Shown: in pieces, positions 9,266-17,978 of the stretch | Layout: each line of letters opens with the position of its first letter | Position numbering within the stretch: position 1 is the first letter of the stretch | Assembly: GCF_000427645.1 (NCBI RefSeq) | Contig: NZ_KE386571.1 | Coordinates: 3,058,895-3,122,894, forward strand | Direction: 5' to 3' | Origin: Sphingomonas phyllosphaerae FA2 | GTDB taxonomy: Bacteria; Pseudomonadota; Alphaproteobacteria; Sphingomonadales; Sphingomonadaceae | DNA length: 64,000 nt | The notes under the pieces: generated by a model | Database searches by the model: none | Told to the model about the DNA's origin: nothing | Seen by the model: the letters and a program-made list of their open reading frames with translations, nothing else | Program-made: the position numbers and the translations under genes

Positions 9266-9420
9266 CGTCGTCCCGGACTTGATCCGGGACCCCGCTTCTT
9301 CTTCAACCGCGCGAGGTAAGAAGCGCCGCGGGCAAAGCCCGCGTCGTCGGTCGGGTGCGCAACCGCACCCGCCGGCCGAACCGGCGTGAGTCCTGCGCCA
9401 GCATGGCGCAGGCCACGCTC
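9266..9420. repeat. Family A composite multi-hairpin repeat, copy 2
   Basis: Starts CGTCGTCCCGGACTTGATCC like the 3609 copy, but continues into a chain of hairpins (GCGGGCAAAGCCCGC, GGGTGCGCAACCGCACCC, GCCGGCCGAACCGGC, CCTGCGCCAGCATGGCGCAGG). It ends 2 bp from the rho stop codon. The same mosaic recurs at 47979-48135. It may act as a terminator for rho. Confidence 0.75.
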
Positions 9421-9422
9421 GG

Positions 9423-10679
9423 TTATTGATTCATCGAATCGAAGAAGTCGTCGTTGGTCTTCGAATCCTTCATCTTGCCGAGCAGGAACTCCATCGCATC
9501 GACGGTGCCCATCTGCATCAGGATCCGGCGCAGCACCCACATCTTCGACAGCTGGCCCTTCTCGACCAGCAGCTCTTCCTTGCGCGTGCCGCTCTTGCCG
9601 ACGTCGATCGCCGGGAAGATGCGCTTGTCGGCCACCTTGCGGTCGAGGACGATTTCGGCGTTGCCGGTGCCCTTGAACTCCTCGAAGATCACCTCGTCCA
9701 TGCGGCTGCCGGTGTCGATCAACGAGGTCGAGATGATCGTCAGCGACCCACCTTCCTCGATGTTGCGCGCCGCGCCGAAGAAGCGCTTCGGCCGCTGCAG
9801 CGCATTGGCGTCGACACCGCCGGTCAGCACCTTGCCGGACGAGGGCACGACGGTGTTGTAGGCGCGGCCCAGACGCGTGATGTTGTCGAGCAGGATGACG
9901 ACATCCTTCTTGTGCTCGACCAGCCGCTTGGCCTTCTCGATCACCATTTCGGCGACCTGGACGTGGCGCGTCGCGGGTTCGTCGAAGGTGGAGCTCACCA
10001 CCTCGCCGTTCACCGTGCGCTGCATGTCGGTGACTTCCTCGGGTCGCTCGTCGATCAGCAGCACCAGCAGGAACACCTCGGGGTGATTATGTGCGATCGC
10101 GCGCGCGATGTTCTGCATCATGATCGTCTTGCCGACGCGCGGCGGTGCGACGATCAGGCAGCGCTGCCCCTTGCCGATCGGCGCGACGACGTCGAGCACG
10201 CGGCCCGACTTGTCCTTGATCGTCGGATCCTCGATTTCCATCTTCAGCCGCTCGTCCGGGTAGAGCGGCGTGAGGTTGTCGAAGTTCACGCGCTGGCGGA
10301 CGCGCTCGGGCTCCTCGAAATTGACCTGCGTGATCTTCACCAGCGCGAAATAGCGCTCGCCGTCCTTCGGCCCGCGGATCTCGCCCTCGACGGTGTCGCC
10401 GGTGCGCAGCCCGTGCTTGCGGACCTGATTCGGGCTGACATAGATGTCGTCCGGGCCGGCCAGATAATTCGCCTGCGCCGAGCGCAGGAAGCCGAAGCCG
10501 TCGGGCAGCACCTCGATCGTGCCCTCGCCCATGATCTGCTCGCCATTTTCGGCCTGCACCTTCAGGATCGCGAACATCAGATCCTGCTTGCGCAGCGTCG
10601 AGGCGCCCTCGACGCCCAGCTCCTCGGCAAGCTGCACCAGCTCGGCGGGGGCCTTCTTCTTCAAATCCTTGAGATGCAT
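9423..10679 (-). CDS. rho: Transcription termination factor Rho
   Basis: 418 residues, normal length. An N-terminal helix bundle is followed by the cold-shock-like RNA-binding domain ([14 protein letters not shown], about 54-67) and the RecA-type ATPase with Walker A PPRVGKT (about 180), Walker [13 protein letters not shown] and the secondary RNA-binding loops. It is the hexameric helicase that ends transcription at unstructured C-rich sites. It lies in the minus-strand block leaving the origin and is followed by a multi-hairpin repeat. Confidence 0.98.
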   Translation of the reverse strand: MHLKDLKKKAPAELVQLAEELGVEGASTLRKQDLMFAILKVQAENGEQIMGEGTIEVLPDGFGFLRSAQANYLAGPDDIYVSPNQVRKHGLRTGDTVEGEIRGPKDGERYFALVKITQVNFEEPERVRQRVNFDNLTPLYPDERLKMEIEDPTIKDKSGRVLDVVAPIGKGQRCLIVAPPRVGKTIMMQNIARAIAHNHPEVFLLVLLIDERPEEVTDMQRTVNGEVVSSTFDEPATRHVQVAEMVIEKAKRLVEHKKDVVILLDNITRLGRAYNTVVPSSGKVLTGGVDANALQRPKRFFGAARNIEEGGSLTIISTSLIDTGSRMDEVIFEEFKGTGNAEIVLDRKVADKRIFPAIDVGKSGTRKEELLVEKGQLSKMWVLRRILMQMGTVDAMEFLLGKMKDSKTNDDFFDSMNQ

Positions 10680-10867
10680 GTATCTGTCCGATGTGATCGG
10701 GGGTCGGGGAAAGCTCGGCCGGCGATGGAGAACGCTCGAGAAACGAAGCTGTAGAGGATGCGGCGCGCACCGAGGACCGGCGACGTCACGGGCGCGAGGT
10801 ATGAGTCATGCGGGGGATAGTCAAGCGCATCCGTCATTCCCGCGCGCCCGTCGTTCCCGCTCCCCTT

Positions 10868-10963
10868 CGTCATTCCCGCGCAGGCGGGAATCCAGACGCG
10901 CAGGTTCTCGAAAGAGTAACGGACCTCAGGGGTTCTGGATTCCCGCCTTCGCGGGAATGACGG
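10868..10963. repeat. Family C palindromic repeat, copy 1
   Basis: Left arm CGTCATTCCCGCGCAGGCGG and right arm CGCCTTCGCGGGAATGACGG are near-perfect complements around a 50 bp centre containing CCAGACGCGCAGGT. A truncated left arm (CGTCATTCCCGCGCGCCCG) sits just before it at 10831. The second full copy, in the opposite orientation, is at 59396 inside crtB. Confidence 0.85.
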
Positions 10964-10972
10964 GAGATCAGA

Positions 10973-11428
10973 TCAAAACGGCTTCACGATCACCAGGATC
11001 ACGATCAACGCGGTCGCGAGCGCCGGAATCTCGTTCATCATCCGCAGCGCCTTGTTCGACACGCCCGCCTGCCCGCGCGCCAGCTTCTTCGCATAGCCGA
11101 CCGCCCAGCCATGATAGCCCGACAGCAGCAACACGATCGCCAGCTTGGCGTGCAGCCACCCCAGCCCCGGCACGCCATCCGCCAGCCCGGCGTTGAGTGC
11201 CAGCGCGAGGCCCAGCACCCAGACGACGATCATCGCCGGCGTCAGGATGATCGCGCGCAGCTTGTTCTCGCGCTCGACCCAGCGCGCGGCATCCGCGGGG
11301 TCGGACAATCCCTCCTGATGATAGACCAGATAGCGCGGCAGCATGAACAACCCGGCCATCCAGAAGATCACGAAGATGACGTGCGCCGCCTTCACCCAAT
11401 CATAGGTCGCGCCCAGAAACCCGACCAT
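10973..11428 (-). CDS. hemJ: Protoporphyrinogen IX oxidase HemJ
   Basis: 151-residue four-helix membrane protein of the HemJ (UPF0093) family, the oxygen-independent-type protoporphyrinogen oxidase of most alphaproteobacteria. Conserved HVIFVIFWMAGLFMLPR near residue 15 and HAKLAIVLLLSGYHGW near 85 carry the heme-linked histidines. It starts 2 bp after the hemE stop, so both heme genes form one operon, adjacent to the origin. Confidence 0.9.
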   Translation of the reverse strand: MVGFLGATYDWVKAAHVIFVIFWMAGLFMLPRYLVYHQEGLSDPADAARWVERENKLRAIILTPAMIVVWVLGLALALNAGLADGVPGLGWLHAKLAIVLLLSGYHGWAVGYAKKLARGQAGVSNKALRMMNEIPALATALIVILVIVKPF

Positions 11429-11430
11429 GT

Positions 11431-12450
11431 TCAGCCCCTTACCCGTTGCAACAAATGTTCGACATGCGCGATCGGCGTATGTTGCCCGATCCCGTGGCCG
11501 AGATTGAAGACATGCGGCCGCTCCGGGAACGCCGCCAGCACCCGGTCGATCCCCGCGTCCAGCGCCGCCCCACCGGTCAGCAATGCGAGCGGATCGAGGT
11601 TGCCCTGCACCGGCAGCCCCACCGGCAGCACCGAATCCGCCCAATGCGGATCGACCGTCTCGTCCAGCCCGATCGCGTCGACCGCGGTGCCCGCGGCATA
11701 AGCGGCCAGCTTGCCGCCTGCGCCCTTCGGAAAGCCGATGATCGGCACCCCCGGGCAGCGTGCACGGACGCCGTCGACAATCGCGCGGTTCGGCGCGATC
11801 ACCCAGCGCTCGAACTGCGCGGGCGACAGGCTGCCCGCCCAGCTGTCGAAGATCTGCACCGCCTCCACGCCGCTCTCGATCTGCGTCGCCAGATAATCGA
11901 TCGTCATCGCGACGACCGCGTCGATGATCGCGCCGAACGCCGCCGGATCGGCATAGGCGAAACGGCGCGTCACTTCCTGATCGCGGCTGCCCTGCCCCGC
12001 CACCATATAGGTCGCGACCGTCCACGGCGATCCGGCGAACCCGAGGAAGGTCGTCTCCGCCGGCAGTAACCCGGCGACCCGCCGCACCGTCGCATAGACC
12101 GGATCGAGCCGCGTCGGCTCGGGAGTCAGCGCCGCCAGCGCCACGTCGACCAGCGCCGGGGCCAGCCGCGGTCCCTCGCCCGCGCCGAACGTCAGCTCCT
12201 GGCCCAGCGCCCACGGCACCATCAGGATGTCGGAGAACAGGATCGCACCATCGAATCCGAAGCGGCGGATCGGTTGCAGCGTCACCTCTGTGGCCGCGAC
12301 CGGATCGGTGGCGAGCGCGAGGAACCCGCCCTTCTCCGCGCGCAACGCCCGATATTCGGGAAGGTACCGCCCGGCCTGCCGCATCAGCCACGTTGGCGGG
12401 CGGTCGGCGCGCTCGCCGTTCAGGGCTCGCAACAGGGGTTTGTTAACCAT
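11431..12450 (-). CDS. hemE: Uroporphyrinogen decarboxylase
   Basis: 339 residues, normal length. It decarboxylates the four acetate chains of uroporphyrinogen III in heme synthesis. Signatures are PTWLMRQAGRYLPEYR (about 19-34), the catalytic-Asp ILFSDI, GFAGSPWT and the C-terminal GHGI. hemE flanking the chromosome origin is a known alphaproteobacterial arrangement (for example Caulobacter), which supports the oriC call next to it. The start at 12450 abuts the origin region. Confidence 0.97.
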   Translation of the reverse strand: MVNKPLLRALNGERADRPPTWLMRQAGRYLPEYRALRAEKGGFLALATDPVAATEVTLQPIRRFGFDGAILFSDILMVPWALGQELTFGAGEGPRLAPALVDVALAALTPEPTRLDPVYATVRRVAGLLPAETTFLGFAGSPWTVATYMVAGQGSRDQEVTRRFAYADPAAFGAIIDAVVAMTIDYLATQIESGVEAVQIFDSWAGSLSPAQFERWVIAPNRAIVDGVRARCPGVPIIGFPKGAGGKLAAYAAGTAVDAIGLDETVDPHWADSVLPVGLPVQGNLDPLALLTGGAALDAGIDRVLAAFPERPHVFNLGHGIGQHTPIAHVEHLLQRVRG

Positions 12451-12764
12451 CGTGTGCGATCCTTCTACCTTCTAGGTAAGATTCTAAGAGAGTCTGGTTG
12501 TTGATGCGGTAGGCGCGTGGATCGCGGGGGCTTATGCGTCACCACCGGAATTGCCAACAGCTTGACTCATCCGCCAACGCCGGACGCCGTCGGATTCGAC
12601 GCACACTGTCCACGTTTTTCACAGCCTGTGGATAAAATCCGGCGTTGGGGACGGCGCTGTGGATAAAATCGAGGTTGTCCACCGATCGGGGTCGCGCTTG
12701 GCGGGGCGATGAAGTTGGTCTAGCGGCTGTCCACGACTTATCCACAGATCGGTCCAGCCCGCTG
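12451..12764. other. oriC: Probable chromosomal replication origin (oriC)
   Basis: 314 bp without a gene between divergent hemE and the PPDK-regulator gene. DnaA-box sequences: TTTTTCACA 12615-12623, TGTGGATAA (reverse TTATCCACA) at 12627-12635 and 12658-12666, and TTATCCACA 12738-12746, plus weaker TTGTCCACC at 12675. Four GANTC sites, the CcrM methylation target in alphaproteobacteria, lie at 12480, 12490, 12564 and 12593. Flanking genes match known alphaproteobacterial origins. Transcription on both sides is directed away from the region. The unwinding element was not identified. Confidence 0.85.
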
Positions 12765-13595
12765 ATGCTCCGCCTCCACCTCCACCTGCTGTCGGACTCG
12801 ACCGGCGAGACGCTGGAGAACATCGCCAAGGCTGCGCTCGCGCAATATGACGATGTCGAAACCGTCCGGCACTTCTGGCCGATGGTGCGCACCGAGACGC
12901 ACCTCGACCGCATCCTTCAGGAAATTGCGCAGAATCCGGGGCTGGTGATTTTCACGCTCGTCAATCCGGTGACGCGCGCCGCGCTGGAGACGCGCTGCAA
13001 GGCGCTCGGGCTGCCCACCGTCGCCCCGCTCGATCCCGTCAACGACGCGTTGTCGATGCTGCTGGGGCAACAGGCCAAGGCGCGGCCCGGTCGCCAGCAC
13101 GTCCTCGACGCCGCCTATTTCGCGCGCGTCGACGCGATCCAGTTCACGATCGCGCATGACGACGGGATCGCGCACGAGGAATGGGAGGAGGCCGATATCC
13201 TGCTCGCCGGGGTCAGCCGCTCGTCGAAGACCCCGACCTCGATCTATCTCGCCAATCGCGGGTTCAAGACCGCCAACATCCCGATCGTGGTCGAGAGCCC
13301 CCCGCCGCGCGCGCTGTTCACGCTCAAGAATCCGCTGGTGGTCGGGCTGACCACCAGCACCGACCGATTGATCCAGATCCGCCGCAACCGGCTGCTGTCG
13401 CTCAACCAGGCGACCGAAACCAATTATGTCGATCAGGACGCGGTCGCGCGCGAGATCGCCTATGCGCGGCGAATGTTCGCCGATAACGGCTGGCCGGTGA
13501 TCGACGTCACGCGCCGCTCGATCGAGGAAACCGCCGCCGCGATCATCGCGCTCGTCAATGAACGCCGCGGGCTGGCGGCACGGAACACCGATTGA
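12765..13595 (+). CDS. Pyruvate,phosphate dikinase regulatory protein (PPRP, DUF299 family)
   Basis: 276-residue bifunctional serine/threonine kinase and phosphorylase that inactivates or reactivates PPDK (or PEP synthetase). The N-terminal LHLLSDSTGET and central GVSRSSKTPTSIYLA (P-loop, about 150-164) are diagnostic, as is NIPIVVESPPP. ATG 12765 fits family N-termini; an upstream in-frame ATG at 12645 would run through the DnaA boxes and is rejected. It is the first gene of the plus-strand origin operon and its TGA overlaps the maf ATG by one base. Confidence 0.93.
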   Translation: MLRLHLHLLSDSTGETLENIAKAALAQYDDVETVRHFWPMVRTETHLDRILQEIAQNPGLVIFTLVNPVTRAALETRCKALGLPTVAPLDPVNDALSMLLGQQAKARPGRQHVLDAAYFARVDAIQFTIAHDDGIAHEEWEEADILLAGVSRSSKTPTSIYLANRGFKTANIPIVVESPPPRALFTLKNPLVVGLTTSTDRLIQIRRNRLLSLNQATETNYVDQDAVAREIAYARRMFADNGWPVIDVTRRSIEETAAAIIALVNERRGLAARNTD

Positions 13596-14182
13596 TGCTG
13601 ATTCTCGCTTCGCAAAGCGCCTCGCGCACCACGATGCTCGCCGCCGCCGGCGTGCCCTTCACCGCCGAGCCGGCCTATGCCGACGAGGCGGCGCTGAAGG
13701 CGGCGATGGCCGGCCGGCACCCGCGCGACGTGGCCGATGCGCTCGCCGAGCTGAAGGCGCTCAAGGTCAGCGCGCGGCATCCCGGCCATCTGGTGCTCGG
13801 GTCGGACAGCCTCGCGGTGCTCGACGACGGCACGATCCTCGACAAGCCGACCAGCCGCGACGAGGCGCGCGATCACCTCACGCGCATGGCGGGCAAGCGC
13901 CACGATCTGGTCAGCGCGGCGGTGATCGCGGAGAACGGTCAGGCGGTGTGGCGGATCGTCGACAAGGCGAAAATGTTCGTCCGCCCGCTCTCGCCCGCGT
14001 TCATCGAAACCTATCTCGACGCCGAATGGCCGGCGATTGCGGGCTGCGTCGGCTGCTACCGGATCGAGGGGCCGGGCGCGCAATTGTTCGCGCGGATCGA
14101 CGGCAGCCAGTTCACCGTGCTCGGCATGCCGCTGCTTCCGGTGCTCGACTATCTGCGGGTCCGACAGGTGCTGCCGGCGTGA
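13595..14182 (+). CDS. maf: Maf-family nucleotide pyrophosphatase
   Basis: 195 residues. Maf proteins hydrolyse non-canonical or pyrimidine nucleoside triphosphates. The N-terminal LASQSASR holds the phosphate-binding SxSxR loop; LGSDSLAVLD and the following DKP carry the conserved acidic and Lys residues. The start is ATG 13595 (sequence TGATG with the upstream stop). Neighbours aroE, coaE and dnaQ form the classic origin-side cluster. Confidence 0.92.
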   Translation: MLILASQSASRTTMLAAAGVPFTAEPAYADEAALKAAMAGRHPRDVADALAELKALKVSARHPGHLVLGSDSLAVLDDGTILDKPTSRDEARDHLTRMAGKRHDLVSAAVIAENGQAVWRIVDKAKMFVRPLSPAFIETYLDAEWPAIAGCVGCYRIEGPGAQLFARIDGSQFTVLGMPLLPVLDYLRVRQVLPA

Positions 14183-14216
14183 GCGTCCGTCCCTCCGTGA
14201 CACCCCATTACGCCGT

Positions 14217-14240
14217 CACCCCGGCGAAAGCCGGGGTCCA
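14217..14240. repeat. Small GC hairpin repeat
   Basis: CACCCCGGCGAAAGCCGGGGTCC forms a perfect 7 bp stem in the 120 bp maf-aroE gap. The same hairpin, slightly changed, is the left part of the repeat at 5565. Confidence 0.6.
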
Positions 14241-14302
14241 TGTTTCCGCGAGCGCAGCGGTGGAGACGAGGTCACCGACGCCCGATCGGCCAAGGTAGCA
14301 TC

Positions 14303-15118
14303 ATGATCAACACCCCCTATGCCGAGGTGATCGGCGACCCGATCGCACATTCCAAATCGCCGCTGATCCACGGCTTCTGGCTCGAAAAGCTCGGGCTGAC
14401 CGCCGACTATCGCGCAACGCGGGTCGCCGGCGACGATCTCGCCGACTATTTCGCGCGCCGCACCGATGACGCCGACTGGCGCGGATGCAACATCACCGTC
14501 CCGCACAAGGTCGCGGCGCTCGATCACGTTCCCGACCCCGGCGACGTGCGCGGGATGATCGGCGCGGCGAACACCGTCTTCCGCGGTGAGGGCGGCGCGT
14601 TGATCGCGACCAACACCGATGCCGCCGGTTTCCTGTCGCCGATCGCCGATCTCGATCTGTCCGGCCAGCCGGTGGTGGTGGTCGGCGCAGGCGGCGCGGC
14701 GCGCGCGGTGCTGTTCGCGCTCGCGCGCAGCAACGTCGGCCGCGTGACATTGCTGAACCGCACCCCGCTGAAGGGCGCGGCGTTGCTGGCGCGGTTCGGC
14801 CTGAAGGGCGACGCGCTCCCGCTGACCGCACGGCTCCCCGCCGCGGCGCTGCTGGTCAACACCAGCGTGCTCGGCATGACCGGGCACGACCCGCTCGACC
14901 TCGACCTCGGCTCGCTCCCGGACGAGGCGGTCGTCTACGACATCGTCTACGCCCCGCTCGAAACCCCGCTGCTCAAGGCGGCGCGCGCGCGCGATCTGGA
15001 GACGGTCGACGGACTGGAGATGCTGATCGGCCAGGCCGCGGTCGCGTTCGAACTGTTCTTCGGCGCCGCCCCGCCACGCGAGCATGACGAGGAATTGCGC
15101 GCCCGCCTGCTCGCATGA
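14303..15118 (+). CDS. aroE: Shikimate dehydrogenase
   Basis: 271 residues. It reduces 3-dehydroshikimate with NADPH in aromatic amino-acid synthesis. The substrate-binding SKSPLIHG, catalytic Lys of NITVPHK (about 64-70), Asp of NTDAAGF and the dinucleotide loop GAGGAAR (about 130) are all present. The final ATGA overlaps coaE. The start at 14303 (ATCATGATC) has no strong ribosome site, though GGTAGCATC precedes it. Confidence 0.95.
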   Translation: MINTPYAEVIGDPIAHSKSPLIHGFWLEKLGLTADYRATRVAGDDLADYFARRTDDADWRGCNITVPHKVAALDHVPDPGDVRGMIGAANTVFRGEGGALIATNTDAAGFLSPIADLDLSGQPVVVVGAGGAARAVLFALARSNVGRVTLLNRTPLKGAALLARFGLKGDALPLTARLPAAALLVNTSVLGMTGHDPLDLDLGSLPDEAVVYDIVYAPLETPLLKAARARDLETVDGLEMLIGQAAVAFELFFGAAPPREHDEELRARLLA

Positions 15119-15708
15119 TCCTCCTCGGCCTCACCGGCTCGATCGGCATGGGCAAGTCGACCGTCGCGGCGATGTTCGCCGACGCCGGTGTGCCGGTCTT
15201 CGACGCCGACGCAACGGTGCATCGCCTGCAAGGCCCCGGCGGCGCACTGGTCACCGCGATCGAGGCGCGCTTCCCCCGCACCACCGGCCCGGCCGGAGTC
15301 GACCGCGCCGCACTGGGCGCCGCCGTGCTGAACGACGACGCAGCGCTGCGCGCGCTGGAGGCGATCGTCCACCCGGCGGTCCGCGCCGAGCGCGAAGCCT
15401 TCCTCGCCCGGCACCACGACTCGCCGCTGGTCGTGTTCGACATCCCGCTATTGTTCGAAACCGGCGGCGACCGCGACATGGATTTCGTCGTCGTGGTGTC
15501 CGCATCCGCCCCGGTGCAGCGCGAACGCGTGCTGGCGCGCCCCGGCATGACCCCGGCCCGGTTCGAAGCCATCTATTCCCGGCAGCTTCCTGACACCGAG
15601 AAGCGCGTCCGCGCCGATTTCGTGATCCCGACCGACGTGTCGCTCGACGAAACCCGCGCCGCGGTGATGCGCGTCATCGCTTGCGTGCAAGCCGGACAGC
15701 GCCGATAA
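15115..15708 (+). CDS. coaE: Dephospho-CoA kinase
   Basis: 197 residues, normal length. It phosphorylates dephospho-CoA in the last step of coenzyme A synthesis. Walker A GLTGSIGMGKST (about 5-16), the substrate Asp of VFDADATVH and the DIPLLFETG segment fit the family. It overlaps aroE by 4 bp and is followed 10 bp later by dnaQ. Confidence 0.95.
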   Translation: MILLGLTGSIGMGKSTVAAMFADAGVPVFDADATVHRLQGPGGALVTAIEARFPRTTGPAGVDRAALGAAVLNDDAALRALEAIVHPAVRAEREAFLARHHDSPLVVFDIPLLFETGGDRDMDFVVVVSASAPVQRERVLARPGMTPARFEAIYSRQLPDTEKRVRADFVIPTDVSLDETRAAVMRVIACVQAGQRR

Positions 15709-15718
15709 CGACGCGATC

Positions 15719-16408
15719 ATGCGTGAGATCGTCTTCGATACCGAAACCACCGGCCTCAGCTTTGTCGGCGGCGACCGTATGGTGGAGATCGGCTGCGTCG
15801 AACTGGTCAACCGCGTTGAAACGGGGCGAACTTTTCACGCCTACTTCCACCCGGAACGCGACATGCCCGCCGAGGCGGAGCGTGTTCACGGCCTGTCCGC
15901 GGCCTTCCTCGCCAAACATCCGGTCTTCGCCGCCGGGGTGGAGGCGCTACTCGATTTCCTCGGCGACGCGCCGCTGGTCGCGCACAATGCCGGCTTCGAT
16001 TTTTCCTTTTTGAACGGTGAGTTGGAACGCTGCGGCACTGCCGCGGTCTGTCGTTCGCGGATGGTCGACACGCTCGCGATCGCCCGCACGCGCCATCCTG
16101 GCGCGAAGCACACGCTCGACGCGCTCTGCAACCGTTACGGAATCGACCGCTCGCACCGCGTGCTGCACGGCGCCCTCCTCGACGCGCAACTGCTGGCGCA
16201 GGTCTATGTCGAGCTGATGGGCGGCCGGCAGATCGGGCTGGGGCTGGTCAGCGAGGCCGCGCCGATCGTCGTCGAACAGGTCGTCGCCGCGCCGGCCCGC
16301 ACCCGCCCGCTGCGGGTCTTTTCGCCGAGCGATGCGGAACTGGCCGCGCATGCTGCGTTTCTAAAGAAGGTCAAAGAGCCTTTGTGGGGGGTCGCCGCGT
16401 CCGAATGA
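15719..16408 (+). CDS. dnaQ: DNA polymerase III epsilon subunit (proofreading exonuclease)
   Basis: 229 residues. DEDDh-family 3'-5' exonuclease that proofreads the replicative polymerase. Exo I FDTETTG (6-12), Exo II HNAGFDFSFLN and Exo III HGALLDAQLL give the acidic metal ligands and catalytic His. The C-terminal 60 residues would form the alpha-subunit tether. It is the last gene of the origin-side cluster. Confidence 0.96.
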   Translation: MREIVFDTETTGLSFVGGDRMVEIGCVELVNRVETGRTFHAYFHPERDMPAEAERVHGLSAAFLAKHPVFAAGVEALLDFLGDAPLVAHNAGFDFSFLNGELERCGTAAVCRSRMVDTLAIARTRHPGAKHTLDALCNRYGIDRSHRVLHGALLDAQLLAQVYVELMGGRQIGLGLVSEAAPIVVEQVVAAPARTRPLRVFSPSDAELAAHAAFLKKVKEPLWGVAASE

Positions 16409-16463
16409 CGCGAACGTACCGCCGGGTCGCAAGGGGGCGAGCCGGCATAGATGGAGGAAAAAT

Positions 16464-17054
16464 ATGGATATCCGGATTTCAGGTCACCAGGTGGCGATCG
16501 GCGACGCGCTGAAGGCCCATGTGCAGGACCGACTCCAGGGTATCACCGACAAATACTTCGCGCGCGCCATCTCGGCGGAAGTGACGTTCGGCAAGGGGCC
16601 GCACGACAATGGCTTCACCTGCGACATCGTCGCACACGTCACGCGCGGACTGATCCTGAAGGGCCGGCACGACGCGCATGACGCGCACCTCGTTTTCGAT
16701 GGTGCCGCCGAGAAGATCGAGAAGCAGCTGCGTCGTTACGTCCGTCGGCTCAAGGATCGCCATGCCGTGCACGCGGCGACCGAGGAAACGCAGGACCGCA
16801 CCGGCTATGACAATGCCGGCTACACCCTCTTCGCCGAGCAGATCGGCGAGGACGAGGCCGGCGACGCGCCGCTGGTGATCGCGGAAACGCGCGTCGACGT
16901 GCCGGACGCCAGCGTGTCGGATGCGGTGATGATGCTCGATCTGCGCAACACGCAGGCATTGTTGTTCAAGAATGCGGGCACGGGTTCGTACAACATGGTC
17001 TATCGGCGCGGCGACGGTACGATCGGCTGGGTGGAGCCGCAGCGTGGTGGTTGA
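16464..17054 (+). CDS. hpf: Ribosome hibernation promoting factor, long form
   Basis: 196 residues, the long HPF type that dimerises 70S ribosomes into inactive 100S particles. The N-terminal S30AE domain (1-100, with MDIRISGHQVAIGDALKAHV) and the C-terminal dimerisation domain (about 140-192, ending NMVYRRGDGTIGWVEP) are joined by an acidic linker. Strong ribosome site GGAGGAAAA just before ATG 16464. It is followed by ptsN, the usual partner; rpoN, often upstream of this pair, is not here. Confidence 0.95.
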   Translation: MDIRISGHQVAIGDALKAHVQDRLQGITDKYFARAISAEVTFGKGPHDNGFTCDIVAHVTRGLILKGRHDAHDAHLVFDGAAEKIEKQLRRYVRRLKDRHAVHAATEETQDRTGYDNAGYTLFAEQIGEDEAGDAPLVIAETRVDVPDASVSDAVMMLDLRNTQALLFKNAGTGSYNMVYRRGDGTIGWVEPQRGG

Positions 17055-17063
17055 CCGGACCTG

Positions 17064-17534
17064 ATGGCGAGCGATCTCAGCGACCTGCTCGCCCCCGAAC
17101 TGATCGTCCTCGGATTGCCGGCCGCCTCCAAGAAGGCGTTGTTTTTCCAGCTGGGTGCGCTCGTCGCCCCCACGCTGGGGATCGACGCACGGGTGGCGGC
17201 CGAAGCGCTGGCCGCGCGCGAGAAGGAAGGCTCGACGGGTTTCGGGGACGGGGTCGCCATACCCCACGCGCGGATTCCGGAGCTGTCGCGCATCGTGCTC
17301 GCGGTCGCACGGCTCGCGCAGCCGCTCGATTTCGGTGCGCTCGACGATGCGCCGGTCGACGTCGTGGTGGCGATGTTCTCGCCTCCGCAAGCGGGCGCGC
17401 AGCATCTGAAAGCGCTCGCGCGGGTTGCTCGCCGCCTGCGCGACCGGGCGCTGGTCGCGAAGCTGCGCGGCGCGGGATCGCCCGATGCGATCTATGCGCT
17501 GCTGACCGATCATGGGGTCCGTGATGCCGCCTGA
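17064..17534 (+). CDS. ptsN: PTS IIA-like nitrogen-regulatory protein
   Basis: 156 residues. EIIA-Ntr, terminal phosphate acceptor of the nitrogen PTS; a regulator rather than a sugar transporter. The phosphorylated His is in AIPHARIPEL (about 70); GSTGFGDGV just before it is family-typical. It follows hpf by 9 bp and its end overlaps the next gene. Confidence 0.93.
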   Translation: MASDLSDLLAPELIVLGLPAASKKALFFQLGALVAPTLGIDARVAAEALAAREKEGSTGFGDGVAIPHARIPELSRIVLAVARLAQPLDFGALDDAPVDVVVAMFSPPQAGAQHLKALARVARRLRDRALVAKLRGAGSPDAIYALLTDHGVRDAA

Positions 17535-17976
17535 AGGTGCCGCCGCGCATTATCGCGCGCTCGAATCGCTCTATGCCGCCGCGCCGATCAATCGTTTCTT
17601 CGAATCGCGGCTCGAAGTCACCGCGCCGGGCGAGTCGCGTATCCATTTCTCGGTCGACGAGCGCCATTTCCACGCGGCAGGGGCCGCACACGGCACCAGT
17701 TATTTCAAGATGCTGGATGATGCCGCCTTCTACGCGTGCAACAGCCTCGTCACCGATCGCTTCCTGCTGACGACGCAGTTCAGCCTGTTGTTGACCCGCC
17801 CGTTGGGGGTGGGTCCGGTCGTGGCCGAAGGGCGCTGGATCAGCGGGCAGCGCCGCGTCTTCGTCGCGGAGGCGCGGCTCGTCACCGCCGACGGCGAAGA
17901 GGTAGCGCGTGGCACGGGGACGTTCATGCGTTCGCGGATCGCGCTCGCCTCGTTGCCCGGATACGCCGGGTCGTGA
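17524..17976 (+). CDS. PaaI-type hotdog-fold thioesterase
   Basis: 150-residue single-domain hotdog protein. HGTSYFKMLDDAAFYACNS (about 57-75) is the helix with catalytic residues of the PaaI/YiiD thioesterase group, followed by strands LLTTQFSLLLTRP and ISGQRRVFVAEA. Expected substrate is an acyl- or aryl-CoA. ATG 17524 overlaps the end of ptsN by 11 bp; an alternative ATG at 17512 adds 4 residues. Confidence 0.8.
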   Translation: MPPEGAAAHYRALESLYAAAPINRFFESRLEVTAPGESRIHFSVDERHFHAAGAAHGTSYFKMLDDAAFYACNSLVTDRFLLTTQFSLLLTRPLGVGPVVAEGRWISGQRRVFVAEARLVTADGEEVARGTGTFMRSRIALASLPGYAGS

Positions 17977-17978
17977 CC

